The notes: generated from the letters alone by a model not told the origin. Numbered from the stretch's first letter, positions 44,163-53,666 are shown. The stretch: 64,000 bases of DNA from Pseudomonas sp. Bc-h (GCF_002080045.1 NZ_MUIN01000011.1:440354-504353), one strand, 5' to 3'. Numbers and translations: made by a program.

Positions 44163-44255
44163 GTGGGAGGGAGCTTGCTCGCGAAGAGGCCAGTGAGTCC
44201 GACAAATCCTCCTCGCCTGAGGCCGGGTATTCGCGAGCAAGCGCCCTCCTACAGG
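44163..44255. repeat. REPIN (family B)
   Basis: GTGGGAGGGAGCTTGCTCGC at 44164 is mirrored by GCGAGCAAGCGCCCTCCTAC ending near 44252. About 45 central bases. It lies in the gap between the PBP gene and the PadR gene. Confidence 0.8.
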
Positions 44256-44360
44256 TCTGCTTTCCAGGCCTGCCTCATCTGTGCCTTGCCCCTTCTCCCA
44301 CGCAGACTTTTGACGTACAGATGAGAACCGTTCGTCTTTATCCCTCTTGCAGACTCATTA

Positions 44361-44382
44361 AGATATATCTTAAGGTATATCT
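44361..44382 (+). promoter_or_regulatory. Near-perfect palindrome upstream of the PadR gene
   Basis: The 22 bases from 44361 (AGATATATCTTAAG then GTATATCT) pair with themselves at 20 positions. The centre is 36 bases before the PadR start, within the likely core promoter. PadR-family repressors bind such AT-rich dyads, so this is the probable auto-operator. Confidence 0.65.
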
Positions 44383-44407
44383 AACTTGTAACGAGAGATG
44401 AAGAAAG

Positions 44408-45001
44408 ATGAGAGACCACTCACACGATCACCCCCATCATCACCGCCCTCACTTCGGTGACCACGGCGACGGACGCGATGGTTTTGAAAAACGCACCGGC
44501 CGGGAACGCGGCGGCCGCGGGCCACGAGTGTTTGCCCCTGGCGATCTGAAATTGTTGCTATTGGCGTTGATCGCCGATCAGCCCTGCCACGGTTATGACC
44601 TGATTCGACAGATCGAAGGCCTGTTCGATGGCGCCTACAGCCCAAGCCCCGGCGTGATCTACCCGACCCTGACCTTTCTGGAAGAAAGCGAGCTGATCAC
44701 CGGCGACGCCGAGGGTGGCAAAAAGCGCTACCAGATCACTCCGGCCGGGCAGCAATTTCTGGTGGAACAGGCCGTTGCGCTGGACGGCGTGAAGATGCGC
44801 ATCGAGGTCAGCAAACGTTCACTGCGCGGTCATGATCGCCCGCCGGAAATTCACGAAGCCGTGCACAACTTGCGCCACGCCCTGCAAATGCATCACGGCC
44901 GCTGGAGTCCGGAAGAGATCATCCGCGTCCGCGACCTGCTCAACGAAACCGCCAAAGCCGTCGTCGATGGCCCACACAGTCGTTCGGAGAAGTCCGTATG
45001 A
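44408..45001 (+). CDS. nfeR: PadR-family regulator with His-rich N-terminus (NfeR/YqjI-like)
   Basis: A 197-residue repressor. The first 20 residues are rich in His and Asp (HSHDHPHHHRPHFGDH), a likely metal-binding tail; then the PadR winged helix (LKLLLLALIADQPCHGYDLIRQIEG, SPSPGVIYPTLTFLEE) and a C-terminal helical dimer region. E. coli YqjI, a nickel-sensing repressor of the siderophore reductase YqjH, has the same layout. Here the reductase gene follows with a four-base overlap. Confidence 0.85.
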   Translation: MRDHSHDHPHHHRPHFGDHGDGRDGFEKRTGRERGGRGPRVFAPGDLKLLLLALIADQPCHGYDLIRQIEGLFDGAYSPSPGVIYPTLTFLEESELITGDAEGGKKRYQITPAGQQFLVEQAVALDGVKMRIEVSKRSLRGHDRPPEIHEAVHNLRHALQMHHGRWSPEEIIRVRDLLNETAKAVVDGPHSRSEKSV

Positions 45002-45768
45002 ATTCACAGCAATCGATCCACCGCGTCAGCCACGAAATCAAACGCCGCAAACTGCACGTGCTGCGCGTGACCGACATTACCCCGCGCATGCGCCGCATTA
45101 CCCTGCATGGCCCGGAATTGACCGGTTTCATCAGCCTGGGCACCGATGACCACGTGAAGCTGCTGTTCGCCACCACGCCTGAGCAGCAGGCTGCGCTGGA
45201 CAACTTCACGCCCGGTCCGAACGCCGAAGGGCCAAAGCCTGCCATGCGCGACTACACCCCACGCCGTTATGACGCAGCTTCAGGTGAGCTGGACATCGAC
45301 TTCGTGCTGCATGGCGATGGCCCTGCCGCAACCTGGGCCGCTCAGGCAGAAGTGGGGCAGTTTCTGCACATCGCGGGCCCACGCGGCTCGATGATCGTTC
45401 CCGACATGTTCGACAGCTACTTGCTGATCGGTGACGAAACCGCCCTGCCCGCCATTGCCCGTCGCCTGGAAGAACTGGCCGGGAATCGTCGTGCGCTGGT
45501 GGTGGTTGAAATCGAAGACGACGCTGAGCGCCAGACGTTTGTGAGCAAGGCTCAGGTCGAAGTGATCTGGGTGGTTCGGGGCGAACAGGATCTGCTCGAC
45601 GTAACCCGTCAGCTGAAACTTCCCGAAGGCGGTCTTTACGCGTGGGTCGCCACTGAATCTGCGCTGTCGCGCAAGGTTCGGCGGGTGTTGCTCGACGAAT
45701 TCAAACTCGATGAAGCGGCAGTGAAGGCCGCGGGTTACTGGCGTCTGGATGACTCAGACGAGGACTGA
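44998..45768 (+). CDS. nfeF: Siderophore-interacting protein / ferric-siderophore reductase (NfeF/YqjH-like)
   Basis: A 256-residue FAD-containing flavoreductase that uses NAD(P)H to reduce ferric siderophores and free iron in the cytoplasm. The FAD motif is RDYTPRRYD, with GPAATWAAQAEVGQFLHIAGPRGS after it and the C-terminal NAD(P)H-binding part WVATESALSRKVRR. Its ATG overlaps the PadR stop (ATGA), so the regulator and enzyme are made together, unlike the divergent E. coli pair. Confidence 0.9.
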   Translation: MNSQQSIHRVSHEIKRRKLHVLRVTDITPRMRRITLHGPELTGFISLGTDDHVKLLFATTPEQQAALDNFTPGPNAEGPKPAMRDYTPRRYDAASGELDIDFVLHGDGPAATWAAQAEVGQFLHIAGPRGSMIVPDMFDSYLLIGDETALPAIARRLEELAGNRRALVVVEIEDDAERQTFVSKAQVEVIWVVRGEQDLLDVTRQLKLPEGGLYAWVATESALSRKVRRVLLDEFKLDEAAVKAAGYWRLDDSDED

Positions 45769-45788
45769 TCCGGGTCGTAATTGACCCT

Positions 45789-45871
45789 CTGTAGAAGCAC
45801 GACTTGCCGGCGGTAGCGCCCTTGAATGGCCACCGTCGGCAAACGGAAACCCGCCCGGCCAGACTGCTACG
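45789..45871. repeat. REP-type inverted repeat (family A)
   Basis: CTGTAGAAGCACGACTTGCC is mirrored by CCACCGTCGGCAAAC and, after an insertion of about 15 bases, CTGCTACGAG. It sits between convergent nfeF and the membrane-protein gene. Confidence 0.65.
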
Positions 45872-45894
45872 AGGGGGTTGAAACCAAGGCAGCG

Positions 45895-46551
45895 TCAGAC
45901 TCTGGGCATGCGCCGTTTATCAATCATCAAAATCACCAACCCAATCACCACAAACCCCGCCAACACCCCGCACGCATTGACCAATGCATCACCGACCCCC
46001 AGCGTACCGATATCCAGAAACGGGTAGAGGTAATCGCCGAAGATGTTCCCGCGAAACAGCAGATAGCCGAAATACACCGCCGGATAAAGCATCCACGCCA
46101 GCACATGCTTCAGGCGCAGCACGCCTTTGCGCAGGTACAGCCACCAGTAGCCGAGAAACACCAGCGGCATCACGTCGTGCAGCAGTTCATCGGCGATCCA
46201 TTGCCAGCCTTGCGGGCTCCACAAATGACGCAACAACACGTTATAGGCTATGCCCACCAGCAGAATGCTGGTGGTGATCCCCGCGCAGACAACCGGGGAT
46301 CTGAAGAAACGGTGCCCTGAGCGGTCCCGGTCGGTGATCGCACAGGTCAATGCCACCGCAACCAGGGTATTGGTCAACACCGTGAAAAAGCTTAAAAACC
46401 GCACCAGACCGCCTACCAGACTGGCCTGATCGGTCCAGCGCCCCCACAGAATCAGATACAGCTGCACCGCCAGCGCGAACCAGCCCAGAAGAGCGCCGAC
46501 TGTCGCATAACGACGCTGTCCTGATGGCAGTTGCAGCGTTTGGCTGTGCAT
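45895..46551 (-). CDS. Pr6Pr-family membrane protein
   Basis: A 218-residue protein with six predicted membrane helices and short loops, typical of the Pr6Pr (FAR-17a/AIG1-like) family of unknown function. Conserved His and aromatic residues occur in DELLHDVMPLVFLGYWW and AVYFGYLLFRG. GGATGAG precedes the ATG at 46549-46551. It lies 23 bases after the VF530-like gene on the same strand. Confidence 0.78.
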   Translation of the reverse strand: MHSQTLQLPSGQRRYATVGALLGWFALAVQLYLILWGRWTDQASLVGGLVRFLSFFTVLTNTLVAVALTCAITDRDRSGHRFFRSPVVCAGITTSILLVGIAYNVLLRHLWSPQGWQWIADELLHDVMPLVFLGYWWLYLRKGVLRLKHVLAWMLYPAVYFGYLLFRGNIFGDYLYPFLDIGTLGVGDALVNACGVLAGFVVIGLVILMIDKRRMPRV

Positions 46552-46574
46552 CTCATCCAATCCCGAATGACGAA

Positions 46575-46802
46575 TCACCAACGTTTGGTACGGGCCAGCT
46601 TCACGTACAGATGCTCGACCTTCTCCCGCGCCCACGGCGTCTTGCGCAGAAAGGTCAGGCTCGACTTGATGCTCGGGTCGCTCTTGAAGCAACGGATGTC
46701 GATGCGTTCAGCCAGACCGGACCATTCGTAGTGCTCGACCAGCGCGTTGAGGATCTGTTCGAGCGTCACGCCATGCAGCGGGTTGTTGTTCGGTGTGGTC
46801 AT
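46575..46802 (-). CDS. VF530-family (DUF2132) small DNA-binding-like protein
   Basis: A 75-residue protein: NNPLHGVTLEQILNALVEHYEWSGLAERI...CFKSDPSIKSSLTFLRKTPWAREKVEHLYV. This is the VF530 fold, with the conserved PWAR and LHG blocks. The exact role is unknown. The ATG at 46800-46802 follows an AAGG-like site, and a longer in-frame extension is rejected. It is divergent from the TonB receptor gene. Confidence 0.88.
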   Translation of the reverse strand: MTTPNNNPLHGVTLEQILNALVEHYEWSGLAERIDIRCFKSDPSIKSSLTFLRKTPWAREKVEHLYVKLARTKRW

Positions 46803-46952
46803 GCCTGGCCTTCGGGACTCGGTGATCGGGACGTTTTCGCAAGGTGCGCACCTTAGCGGAGGTGCTCGCCAGTGTGAAGGGTTGCCGTGTGCAGCGCCCG
46901 CAAGAAGCGTAGCCATTGTCCGGGCCGATTCCAAAATGATTGCGTTTTTATT

Positions 46953-46965
46953 GTTATGTTATAAC
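46953..46965 (+). promoter_or_regulatory. Zur box upstream of the TonB receptor gene
   Basis: GTTATGTTATAAC matches the Zur consensus GTTATA-N-TATAAC at 12 of 13 positions. It lies about 50 bases before the receptor start, within the expected promoter. Read with the rpmE2 site it suggests a zinc-starvation regulon in this window. Confidence 0.75.
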
Positions 46966-47013
46966 ACTAACAGACTAATCATCAGGTCTCACCTCTGCCA
47001 AGGAAAACGCTGC

Positions 47014-49044
47014 ATGTCCCGCCCCTCTAAACTCCAACTCTGGCGTCTGACGCCGCTCGCCACTGCCTTGCTCGTTGCATCCCCCGCGTACGCCATCGAA
47101 CTTGAGCAACAGACCATCACTGCCAACCCGCTCGGCAGCGATCAACTGGCGTCGCCCAGCACCGTACTCACCGGTGATGAGCTGACGCTGCTACAAAAAG
47201 GCAGCCTCGGCGAAACGCTTAACAAACAACCGGGCGTGTCGTCCTCGTATTTCGGTCCGGGCGCCAGCCGGCCGATCATTCGCGGCCTTGATGGCGACCG
47301 CATTCGTTTGTTGCGCAACGGCGTCGGCGCGCTGGATGCCTCGTCGCTGTCCTACGATCACGCTGTGCCGCTGGATCCGGTGAACGTCGATCGCATTGAA
47401 ATCGTTCGTGGCCCTGCTGCCCTGCTCTACGGCGGCAGCGCCATCGGCGGGGTGGTGAATACCTTCGACAATCGCATTCCGACCGAAGCCATCGAAGGCA
47501 TTCATGGCGCAGGCGAACTGCGCTACGGCGGCGCTGACACCACCCGCAGCAGCGCGGGCAAGCTGGAAGCGGGCAACGGCACCTTCGCGCTGCATCTGGA
47601 CGCCAACGCTCGCGAGTTCAACGACCTGAAGATCCCGGGCTATGCACGCACCGCAGATGAACGCGCGCGCGATCCCGATGGCGACGACAAGAAGCACCGC
47701 CTGGGCAACAGCGACGGGCGTCAGGACGGCGGCTCGATTGGCGGTTCCTACACCTGGGACGACGGCTACGCGGGGCTTTCCTACAGCAATTACGACTCGA
47801 ACTACGGCTCGCCCGCCGAGCAAGACGTGCGCATCCGAATGAAGCAGGACCACTACGCCTTCGCCTCAGAAATCCGCAATCTGTCCGGGCCGTTCAGCTC
47901 GGTGAAGCTCGACGCCGGCTACACCGAATACAAGCACATGGAAATCGAGGACGGCGAAGTTGGCACGACCTTCAAGAACAAGGGCTACGAGGCTCGCGTC
48001 GAAGCGCGGCATCAGCCCATCGGCCCGCTGAATGGGGTCGTCGGTGCGCAAGTCACGCGTAGCGAGTTCTCCGCGCTGGGTGAAGAAGCCTTCGTCCCGC
48101 AGACCGATACCGATGCAGGCGCACTGTTCATCCTTGAAGAATTGCAGGCTACCGAGCGCCTGAAGCTGAGCCTGGGCGGACGCCTGGAGCACACCACCGT
48201 CGACCCGGACGGCAAAGGCAACGAGCGCTTTGCCAACGCCGATCGTTCGAGCAGCTTTACTGCGGGCAGCATTTCCTCAGGTGCGGTCTACACCCTGACG
48301 CCGGTCTGGTCGCTGGCCGCGACGCTGGGTTACACCGAGCGGGCCCCGACGTTCTACGAGCTGTACGCCAATGGCGCACACGTCGCCACTGGCACCTATG
48401 AAGTGGGCGACGCCGATCTGTCGAAAGAAAAAGCCGTCTCCAGCGATCTGGCCTTGCGCTTCGACAACGGCACGCACAAAGGCAGTTTCGGCGTGTTCTA
48501 CAGCCACTTCTCCAATTACATCGGGCTGCTGGGAACAGGTCGGACACTGAACGACGAAGGAGAGGACGATCCAGACGGCATTCCGGAATACACCTACTCC
48601 GGCGTACGCGCGCGATTTGCAGGATTCGAGGCGCAGGATCACTGGAAACTGGGCGAGAGCCGGTACGGAAAGTTCGCGCTTGAGCTGTCAGGCGATTACA
48701 CCCGCGCCAAGAACCTGGACACCGGTGAGGCCTTGCCGCGTATCGCACCTCTGCGCCTGAACAGCGGTCTGCTGTGGGAACTGGACAAGTGGCAGGCGCG
48801 TATCGATGTTGAACATGCCGCCTCCCAAGGTCGTGTTCCCGACAACGAAACCGGCACCGATGGCTACACCACCCTGGGGGCCAGCGCCGGTTACAAGTTC
48901 GACCTCGGTGGCAGCCAGTGGCTGGCGTTCGTCAACGGCGAGAACCTGACCAACCAGACCGTGCGCTACGCCAGTTCGATCCTGCGCGACATCGCGCCAG
49001 CGCAAGGCCGGAGTATCGAGGTGGGGTTGCGTACGACGTTCTGA
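47014..49044 (+). CDS. znuD: TonB-dependent receptor, ZnuD type (zinc uptake)
   Basis: A 676-residue outer-membrane receptor. A signal peptide ends near AYA-IE, then the plug (GSLGETLNKQPGVSSSYFGPGASRPIIRG, RGPAALLYGGSAIGGVVN) and a 22-strand barrel ending in aromatic F. Asp/His-rich loops such as ERARDPDGDDKKHRLGNSD are a known ZnuD feature. With the Zur box just upstream, zinc import under limitation is the likely role; the general iron-siderophore alternative is less likely. Confidence 0.85.
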   Translation: MSRPSKLQLWRLTPLATALLVASPAYAIELEQQTITANPLGSDQLASPSTVLTGDELTLLQKGSLGETLNKQPGVSSSYFGPGASRPIIRGLDGDRIRLLRNGVGALDASSLSYDHAVPLDPVNVDRIEIVRGPAALLYGGSAIGGVVNTFDNRIPTEAIEGIHGAGELRYGGADTTRSSAGKLEAGNGTFALHLDANAREFNDLKIPGYARTADERARDPDGDDKKHRLGNSDGRQDGGSIGGSYTWDDGYAGLSYSNYDSNYGSPAEQDVRIRMKQDHYAFASEIRNLSGPFSSVKLDAGYTEYKHMEIEDGEVGTTFKNKGYEARVEARHQPIGPLNGVVGAQVTRSEFSALGEEAFVPQTDTDAGALFILEELQATERLKLSLGGRLEHTTVDPDGKGNERFANADRSSSFTAGSISSGAVYTLTPVWSLAATLGYTERAPTFYELYANGAHVATGTYEVGDADLSKEKAVSSDLALRFDNGTHKGSFGVFYSHFSNYIGLLGTGRTLNDEGEDDPDGIPEYTYSGVRARFAGFEAQDHWKLGESRYGKFALELSGDYTRAKNLDTGEALPRIAPLRLNSGLLWELDKWQARIDVEHAASQGRVPDNETGTDGYTTLGASAGYKFDLGGSQWLAFVNGENLTNQTVRYASSILRDIAPAQGRSIEVGLRTTF

Positions 49045-49078
49045 TACTCGCCACCTAGTACCTGGCTGAATATCAAGC

Positions 49079-49170
49079 CTGTGGGCGGGGGCTTGCTCGC
49101 GATTGCGCAGCGTCAGGTGGCCTACTCGTAACCGACCCACCTTATTTCGCGAGCAAGCTCCCTCCCACGG
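49079..49170. repeat. REPIN (family B)
   Basis: GTGGGCGGGGGCTTGCTCGC is mirrored by GCGAGCAAGCTCCCTCCCAC ending at 49168. It lies after znuD. Confidence 0.82.
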
Positions 49171-49521
49171 CGATTCGTGGTCACTCAGGTCCGCGATCCG
49201 ACTGAACACCCAACTCGTATTGCTGAATCTCGATCTATACAGCCACTGCAAGGATGGCGGAATCTGCGCAAAGCCACGCCAGTCGCGCATCCCACGTAAA
49301 TACTGGGGATAGCGCTACCTCATATATTCACAACTGTTGCGCGATAGGTAACTATTCATGTCGCAAAATCGTCTTTTTAAAAAATCATTAGCCCCCTATC
49401 ATCGCGCCGCGCCAACAGCTGAATCGTTTCTTTCAGCAACATGTCAAGTTTTGCCACGCGGCTTAACGACGCAGCACGTGCCTGCGCCGTACCCAGATCA
49501 CTAAAAAGAATCCATTGCCCT
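49171..49521 (+). other. Upstream region of oprB, no gene seen
   Basis: This stretch is AT-rich from 49310 (TTTTTAAAAAATCATTAGCC near 49374) and probably holds the oprB promoter. CAACTGTTG at 49331-49339 is a short palindrome. No open frame with a ribosome site was found, and no operator can be named confidently. Confidence 0.4.
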
Positions 49522-50886
49522 ATGCCTTCTCAATCTAAACGCTGCACCCGCCTTCACCCGCTTCGTCACCGCCACGCAATGGGCTTGCTCGCCCTCAGCC
49601 TGACGACGTGCGCTCACGCAGCGTCAGCATTCGACAGTGAATCACCGTGGATGCTGGGAGATTGGGGCGGGAAGCGATCGGAGCTGTCGCAACAGGGTTA
49701 TGACTTCAAACTCGATACCGTCGTGGAAGTGGGCTCCAATCTGCACGGCGGTTACAACCACGACAAGGCAACCCGCTACGCCGACCAGTTTGCGCTTGGC
49801 GCGCACATGGACCTGCAGAAGATTCTTGGCTGGCACGATGCCGAGTTCCAACTGACGCTGACCAACCGCAACGGCGACAACATCAGCAACGACCGCGTGT
49901 CCGATCCGCGCGTTGGCACCATTTCGTCGTCGCAGGAAGTCTGGGGCCGTGGCAACGTCACCCGCCTGACAGACATGTGGTACCAGCAGAAATTCTTCGA
50001 CCAGAAGCTGAGTGTCAAGGTCGGTCGCTTCAACGAAGGTGAAGACTTCAACACCTTCCCTTGCGACTTCCAGAACCTGGCCTTCTGCGGCTCTCAGGTG
50101 GGCAACTGGGGCGGTGGCATCTGGTACAACTGGCCGATCAGCCAGTGGGCGATGCGCGTCAAATACCAGATCTACCCTGAATTGTTCGTTCAAGTCGGCG
50201 CCTTCGAGCAGAACCCGTCGAACCTGGAAAACGACAACAACTTCAAGCTCAGCGGCAGCGGCACGCAAGGCGCGGTCTTGCCGGTCGAGCTGGTCTGGTC
50301 GCCGAAGGTCAACGACCTGCCGGGTGAATACCGCCTCGGTTACTACTACAGCACCGCCGACAGCAGCGACGTTTACAAGGACAGCAACGGTCGTTATGCA
50401 GCACAGAGCGGCGACGACTACGCCTCTTCGTCGAGCAAGCACGGCATGTGGCTGACCCTGCGCCAGCAAGTCACCAGCCTTGCCAGCGACAACGGCCGCG
50501 GCCTGAGCCTGTTCGCCAACGGCACACTGCACGACAAGAAAACCAACATGATCGACAACTTCGTCGCTCTGGGTGCGACCTACAAGGGCCCGTTCGATGC
50601 GCGCCCGCAGGACGACCTGGGCCTGGCAGTGAGCCGCATTCACGTCAATCCCGCTTATCGCAAGAACATCAACCTGCGCAATCAGGCCGACGGCGTATCG
50701 GACTACAACGACCCTGCCTTCCTGCCTGTTCAGGACACCGAATACAACGCCGAGCTGTACTACGGCGTGCACGTGACCAACTGGCTGACAGTGCGCCCCA
50801 ACCTGCAATTCATCCGTCATCCGGGCGGCGTGAATCAGGTCGATGACGCCCTGGTGGCGGGGCTGAAGATTCAATCCTCTTTCTGA
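49522..50886 (+). CDS. oprB: Carbohydrate-selective porin OprB
   Basis: About 454 residues. After a signal peptide (LLALSLTTCAHAASA) comes an OprB barrel: WMLGDWGGKRSELSQQGYDFKLDTVVEVGSN, the NRNGDNISNDRV and KVGRFNEGEDFN blocks, and a C-terminal F. It admits glucose and related sugars across the outer membrane, feeding periplasmic oxidation by the downstream gcd. The start is uncertain: ATG at 49522 or 49579. It precedes gcd by 125 bases. Confidence 0.9.
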   Translation: MPSQSKRCTRLHPLRHRHAMGLLALSLTTCAHAASAFDSESPWMLGDWGGKRSELSQQGYDFKLDTVVEVGSNLHGGYNHDKATRYADQFALGAHMDLQKILGWHDAEFQLTLTNRNGDNISNDRVSDPRVGTISSSQEVWGRGNVTRLTDMWYQQKFFDQKLSVKVGRFNEGEDFNTFPCDFQNLAFCGSQVGNWGGGIWYNWPISQWAMRVKYQIYPELFVQVGAFEQNPSNLENDNNFKLSGSGTQGAVLPVELVWSPKVNDLPGEYRLGYYYSTADSSDVYKDSNGRYAAQSGDDYASSSSKHGMWLTLRQQVTSLASDNGRGLSLFANGTLHDKKTNMIDNFVALGATYKGPFDARPQDDLGLAVSRIHVNPAYRKNINLRNQADGVSDYNDPAFLPVQDTEYNAELYYGVHVTNWLTVRPNLQFIRHPGGVNQVDDALVAGLKIQSSF

Positions 50887-51011
50887 TCGGCATAAATCGC
50901 CTTTCTCAATCCCTTTTGAGGAACTAGCGTTAAGGCCATGGCTTCAAAGGTCAGGCCTGAACGCAGAAAGGGATAAGCGTCAACCAATCAATCGTTACGG
51001 AGTACGACACT

Positions 51012-53432
51012 ATGAGCACTGACGGTGCTTTCGGTAAGGGTCGCCTGCTGCCGAGCTTGCTCGGACTGGTGATTCTGGTCATGGGCCTGGCCTTGTTGGC
51101 CGGGGGTATCAAACTGCTGACACTGGGCGGGTCGCTGTATTACCTGCTGACCGGTATCGGCTTCGTCATCACTGGCATTCTGCTGATCATGGGCCGTCGT
51201 TCGGCCCTGGGTCTGTTTGCGCTGGTGCTGTTCGCGAGCACGGTCTGGGCGTTGTGGGAAGTCGGCCTTGACTGGTGGCAACTGGTGCCACGTCTGTCGC
51301 TGTGGTTCGTCCTCGGCATCGTCATGCTGCTGCCATGGTTCCGTCGCCCGGTGCTGCGTGGCCAGCCTGGCGGCATGCCGACCGTGGCGCTGAGCATCGC
51401 CGTGGTCCTGGCGGGTCTGACTGCACTCGCCAGCCAGTTCACCAGCCCTGGTGAAGTCAAAGGTACGCTGGACCGCGACGACGCAGGCGTTGCCTACGAC
51501 CCGCAGCCGATGCCCGATGGCGACTGGCAGGCGTATGGCCGTTCCGAGCACGGCAACCGTTACTCGCCGCTGAAGCAGATCACTCCGGAAAACGTCGGCA
51601 AGCTGCAAGAAGCCTGGCGCATTCGCACCGGCGACCTGCCGACGGCCGAAGATCCGGTCGAGCTGACCAACGAAAACACCCCGCTCAAGGTCAACGGCAT
51701 GGTCTATGCCTGCACACCGCACAGCAAGGTGCTGGCGCTGGACCCTGATACCGGCAAGACGATCTGGTCCTACGACCCGCAGATATCCAAAGAAGGTGCG
51801 AAGAACTTCACCGGTTGGGCGCACATGACCTGCCGTGGCGTGTCGTATTACGACGAAAACGCCTACGCCAAGTCGGACGTCGGCGCACCTGCCGCCGCGC
51901 TGTCGACGGCAGGCACTGCCGTTGCCACTTCGTGCCCGCGTCGTCTGTACCTGCCGACCGCCGATGCACGCCTGATCGCGCTGAACGCCGACACCGGCAA
52001 GGTCTGCGAAGACTTCGCCAACAAAGGCGCGGTCGATCTGCGTGCCAACATCGGCCCGTTCACGGCTGGTGGTTACTATTCCACCTCCCCTGCCGCGATC
52101 ACGCGTAACCTGATCATCATCGGCGGCCACGTGACTGACAACGAGTCGACCAACGAGCCATCGGGTGTGATCCGTGCGTACGACGTACACGACGGCAAGC
52201 TGGTGTGGAACTGGGACCCGAACAACCCTGACGCGACCGCGCCGATCGCTGCCGATCAGTTCTATTCGCGCAACGCGCCGAACATGTGGTCGCTGGCCAG
52301 CGTCGACGAGAAACTCGGCCTGGTGTTTCTGCCTCTGGGCAACCAGATGCCTGACCAGTATGGTGGCGACCGCACCCCTGGCGCCGAGAAGTACAGCGCA
52401 GGTCTTGTAGCTCTGGACGTCAATACCGGCAAGGTGCGCTGGAACTACCAGTTCACTCACCATGACCTGTGGGACATGGACGTACCGAGCCAGCCGACCC
52501 TGATCAACCTGAAAACCAAGGACGGCGTGAAGCCGGCCGTGATTCAGCCGACCAAGCAAGGCAGCCTGTACGTGCTGGACCGTCGCGATGGCACGCCTAT
52601 CGTGCCGATCGACGAAGTCCCGGCGCCGACCGGTGCCGCACAAGGCGACCACACTTCGCCGACTCAGGCCCGTTCGCAGCTGAACATGCTGCCACCTGAG
52701 CTGACCGAAAAATCCATGTGGGGCGCTACCGCGTTCGACCAGATGCTGTGCCGTATCCAGTTCAAGGAGCTGCGTTACGAAGGTCAGTACACGCCTCCGT
52801 CGGAACAGGGCAGCATCATCTATCCGGGCAACGTGGGTGTGTTCAACTGGGGAGCTGTGTCGGTCGATCCGGTGCGTCAACTGTTGTTCACAAGCCCCAA
52901 CTACATGGCTTTCGTCTCCAAGCTGGTGCCTCGCGCCAAGGTTGAAGCGGGCAGCAAGCGTGAAAGCGAAACCAGCGGCGTGCAGCCGAACACCGGCGCG
53001 CCGTATGCGGTGATCATGCACCCGTTGATGTCGCAGATCGGCATTCCATGCCAAGCCCCTTCGTGGGGTAACGTTGCCGCTGTCGACCTGACGACCAACC
53101 AGGTGGTCTGGAAGCACAAGAACGGCACCACCCGCGACAACACGCCAGTGCCAATCGGCCTGCCGGTCGGCGTGCCGAGCATGGGCGGTTCGATGGTAAC
53201 GGCAGGTGGCGTTGGCTTCCTGGCCGGTACTCTTGACCAGTACCTGCGTGCCTATGACGTGAAAACCGGTAAAGAGCTGTTCGCCGGACGTCTGCCAGCA
53301 GGCGGCCAGGCGACGCCGATGACTTACACCGGTAAAGACGGCAAGCAATATGTGCTGATCGTGGCTGGCGGTCACGGTTCGCTGGGTACGCGGATGGGTG
53401 ACTACATCATTGCGTACAAACTGCCGGAGTGA
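51012..53432 (+). CDS. gcd: PQQ-dependent membrane glucose dehydrogenase
   Basis: An 806-residue quinoprotein that oxidises glucose to gluconate on the periplasmic face and reduces ubiquinone. Five N-terminal membrane helices (residues about 10-140) precede an eight-bladed propeller (GDWQAYGRSEHGNRYSPLKQI; RDTGNPFTHHD-like QFTHHDLWDMDVPSQPTL; TAFDQMLCRIQFK). GGAG-containing site precedes the ATG. It pairs with oprB for the direct oxidative glucose route of Pseudomonas. Confidence 0.96.
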   Translation: MSTDGAFGKGRLLPSLLGLVILVMGLALLAGGIKLLTLGGSLYYLLTGIGFVITGILLIMGRRSALGLFALVLFASTVWALWEVGLDWWQLVPRLSLWFVLGIVMLLPWFRRPVLRGQPGGMPTVALSIAVVLAGLTALASQFTSPGEVKGTLDRDDAGVAYDPQPMPDGDWQAYGRSEHGNRYSPLKQITPENVGKLQEAWRIRTGDLPTAEDPVELTNENTPLKVNGMVYACTPHSKVLALDPDTGKTIWSYDPQISKEGAKNFTGWAHMTCRGVSYYDENAYAKSDVGAPAAALSTAGTAVATSCPRRLYLPTADARLIALNADTGKVCEDFANKGAVDLRANIGPFTAGGYYSTSPAAITRNLIIIGGHVTDNESTNEPSGVIRAYDVHDGKLVWNWDPNNPDATAPIAADQFYSRNAPNMWSLASVDEKLGLVFLPLGNQMPDQYGGDRTPGAEKYSAGLVALDVNTGKVRWNYQFTHHDLWDMDVPSQPTLINLKTKDGVKPAVIQPTKQGSLYVLDRRDGTPIVPIDEVPAPTGAAQGDHTSPTQARSQLNMLPPELTEKSMWGATAFDQMLCRIQFKELRYEGQYTPPSEQGSIIYPGNVGVFNWGAVSVDPVRQLLFTSPNYMAFVSKLVPRAKVEAGSKRESETSGVQPNTGAPYAVIMHPLMSQIGIPCQAPSWGNVAAVDLTTNQVVWKHKNGTTRDNTPVPIGLPVGVPSMGGSMVTAGGVGFLAGTLDQYLRAYDVKTGKELFAGRLPAGGQATPMTYTGKDGKQYVLIVAGGHGSLGTRMGDYIIAYKLPE

Positions 53433-53460
53433 TTGGGTAGTGCATTAATGCAGTGAACAG

Positions 53461-53494
53461 AAAGGCGGTCATCGTGAGATGGCCGCCTTTTTTG
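53461..53494 (+). terminator. Terminator after gcd
   Basis: AAAGGCGG pairs with CCGCCTTT around a loop of about 12 bases, followed by TTTT. It is 28 bases past the gcd stop. The remaining 170 bases to the globin gene end hold nothing recognisable. Confidence 0.75.
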
Positions 53495-53666
53495 TTGTGT
53501 GGCTTCCGGGACATGAGGACTGAGTTGGCGCTCAACCTGCGGGAGCTTCTTGAGCTGCATCTGCAACCGACCTGACGCTGTCGCTGCCTTCGTCACCTCC
53601 GGCGTCTCCCACGAGGGCAGAGGAGTGTCGGTAAACGAGTGCCTACTCATCGCCAAGACCACAGCG

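Noticed and set aside
44320..44338. GATGAGAACCGTTCGTC as a Fur box before nfeR
   Set aside because: Only the first six bases resemble a Fur half site; the AT-rich dyad at 44361 is a much better operator.
50988..53375. Minus-strand open frame of about 795 codons opposite gcd
   Set aside because: Exact mirror of the quinoprotein gene with no plausible domains.
53402..53662. 86-codon minus-strand frame downstream of gcd
   Set aside because: It runs across the gcd terminator, has no ribosome site and no homologue that I recognise.
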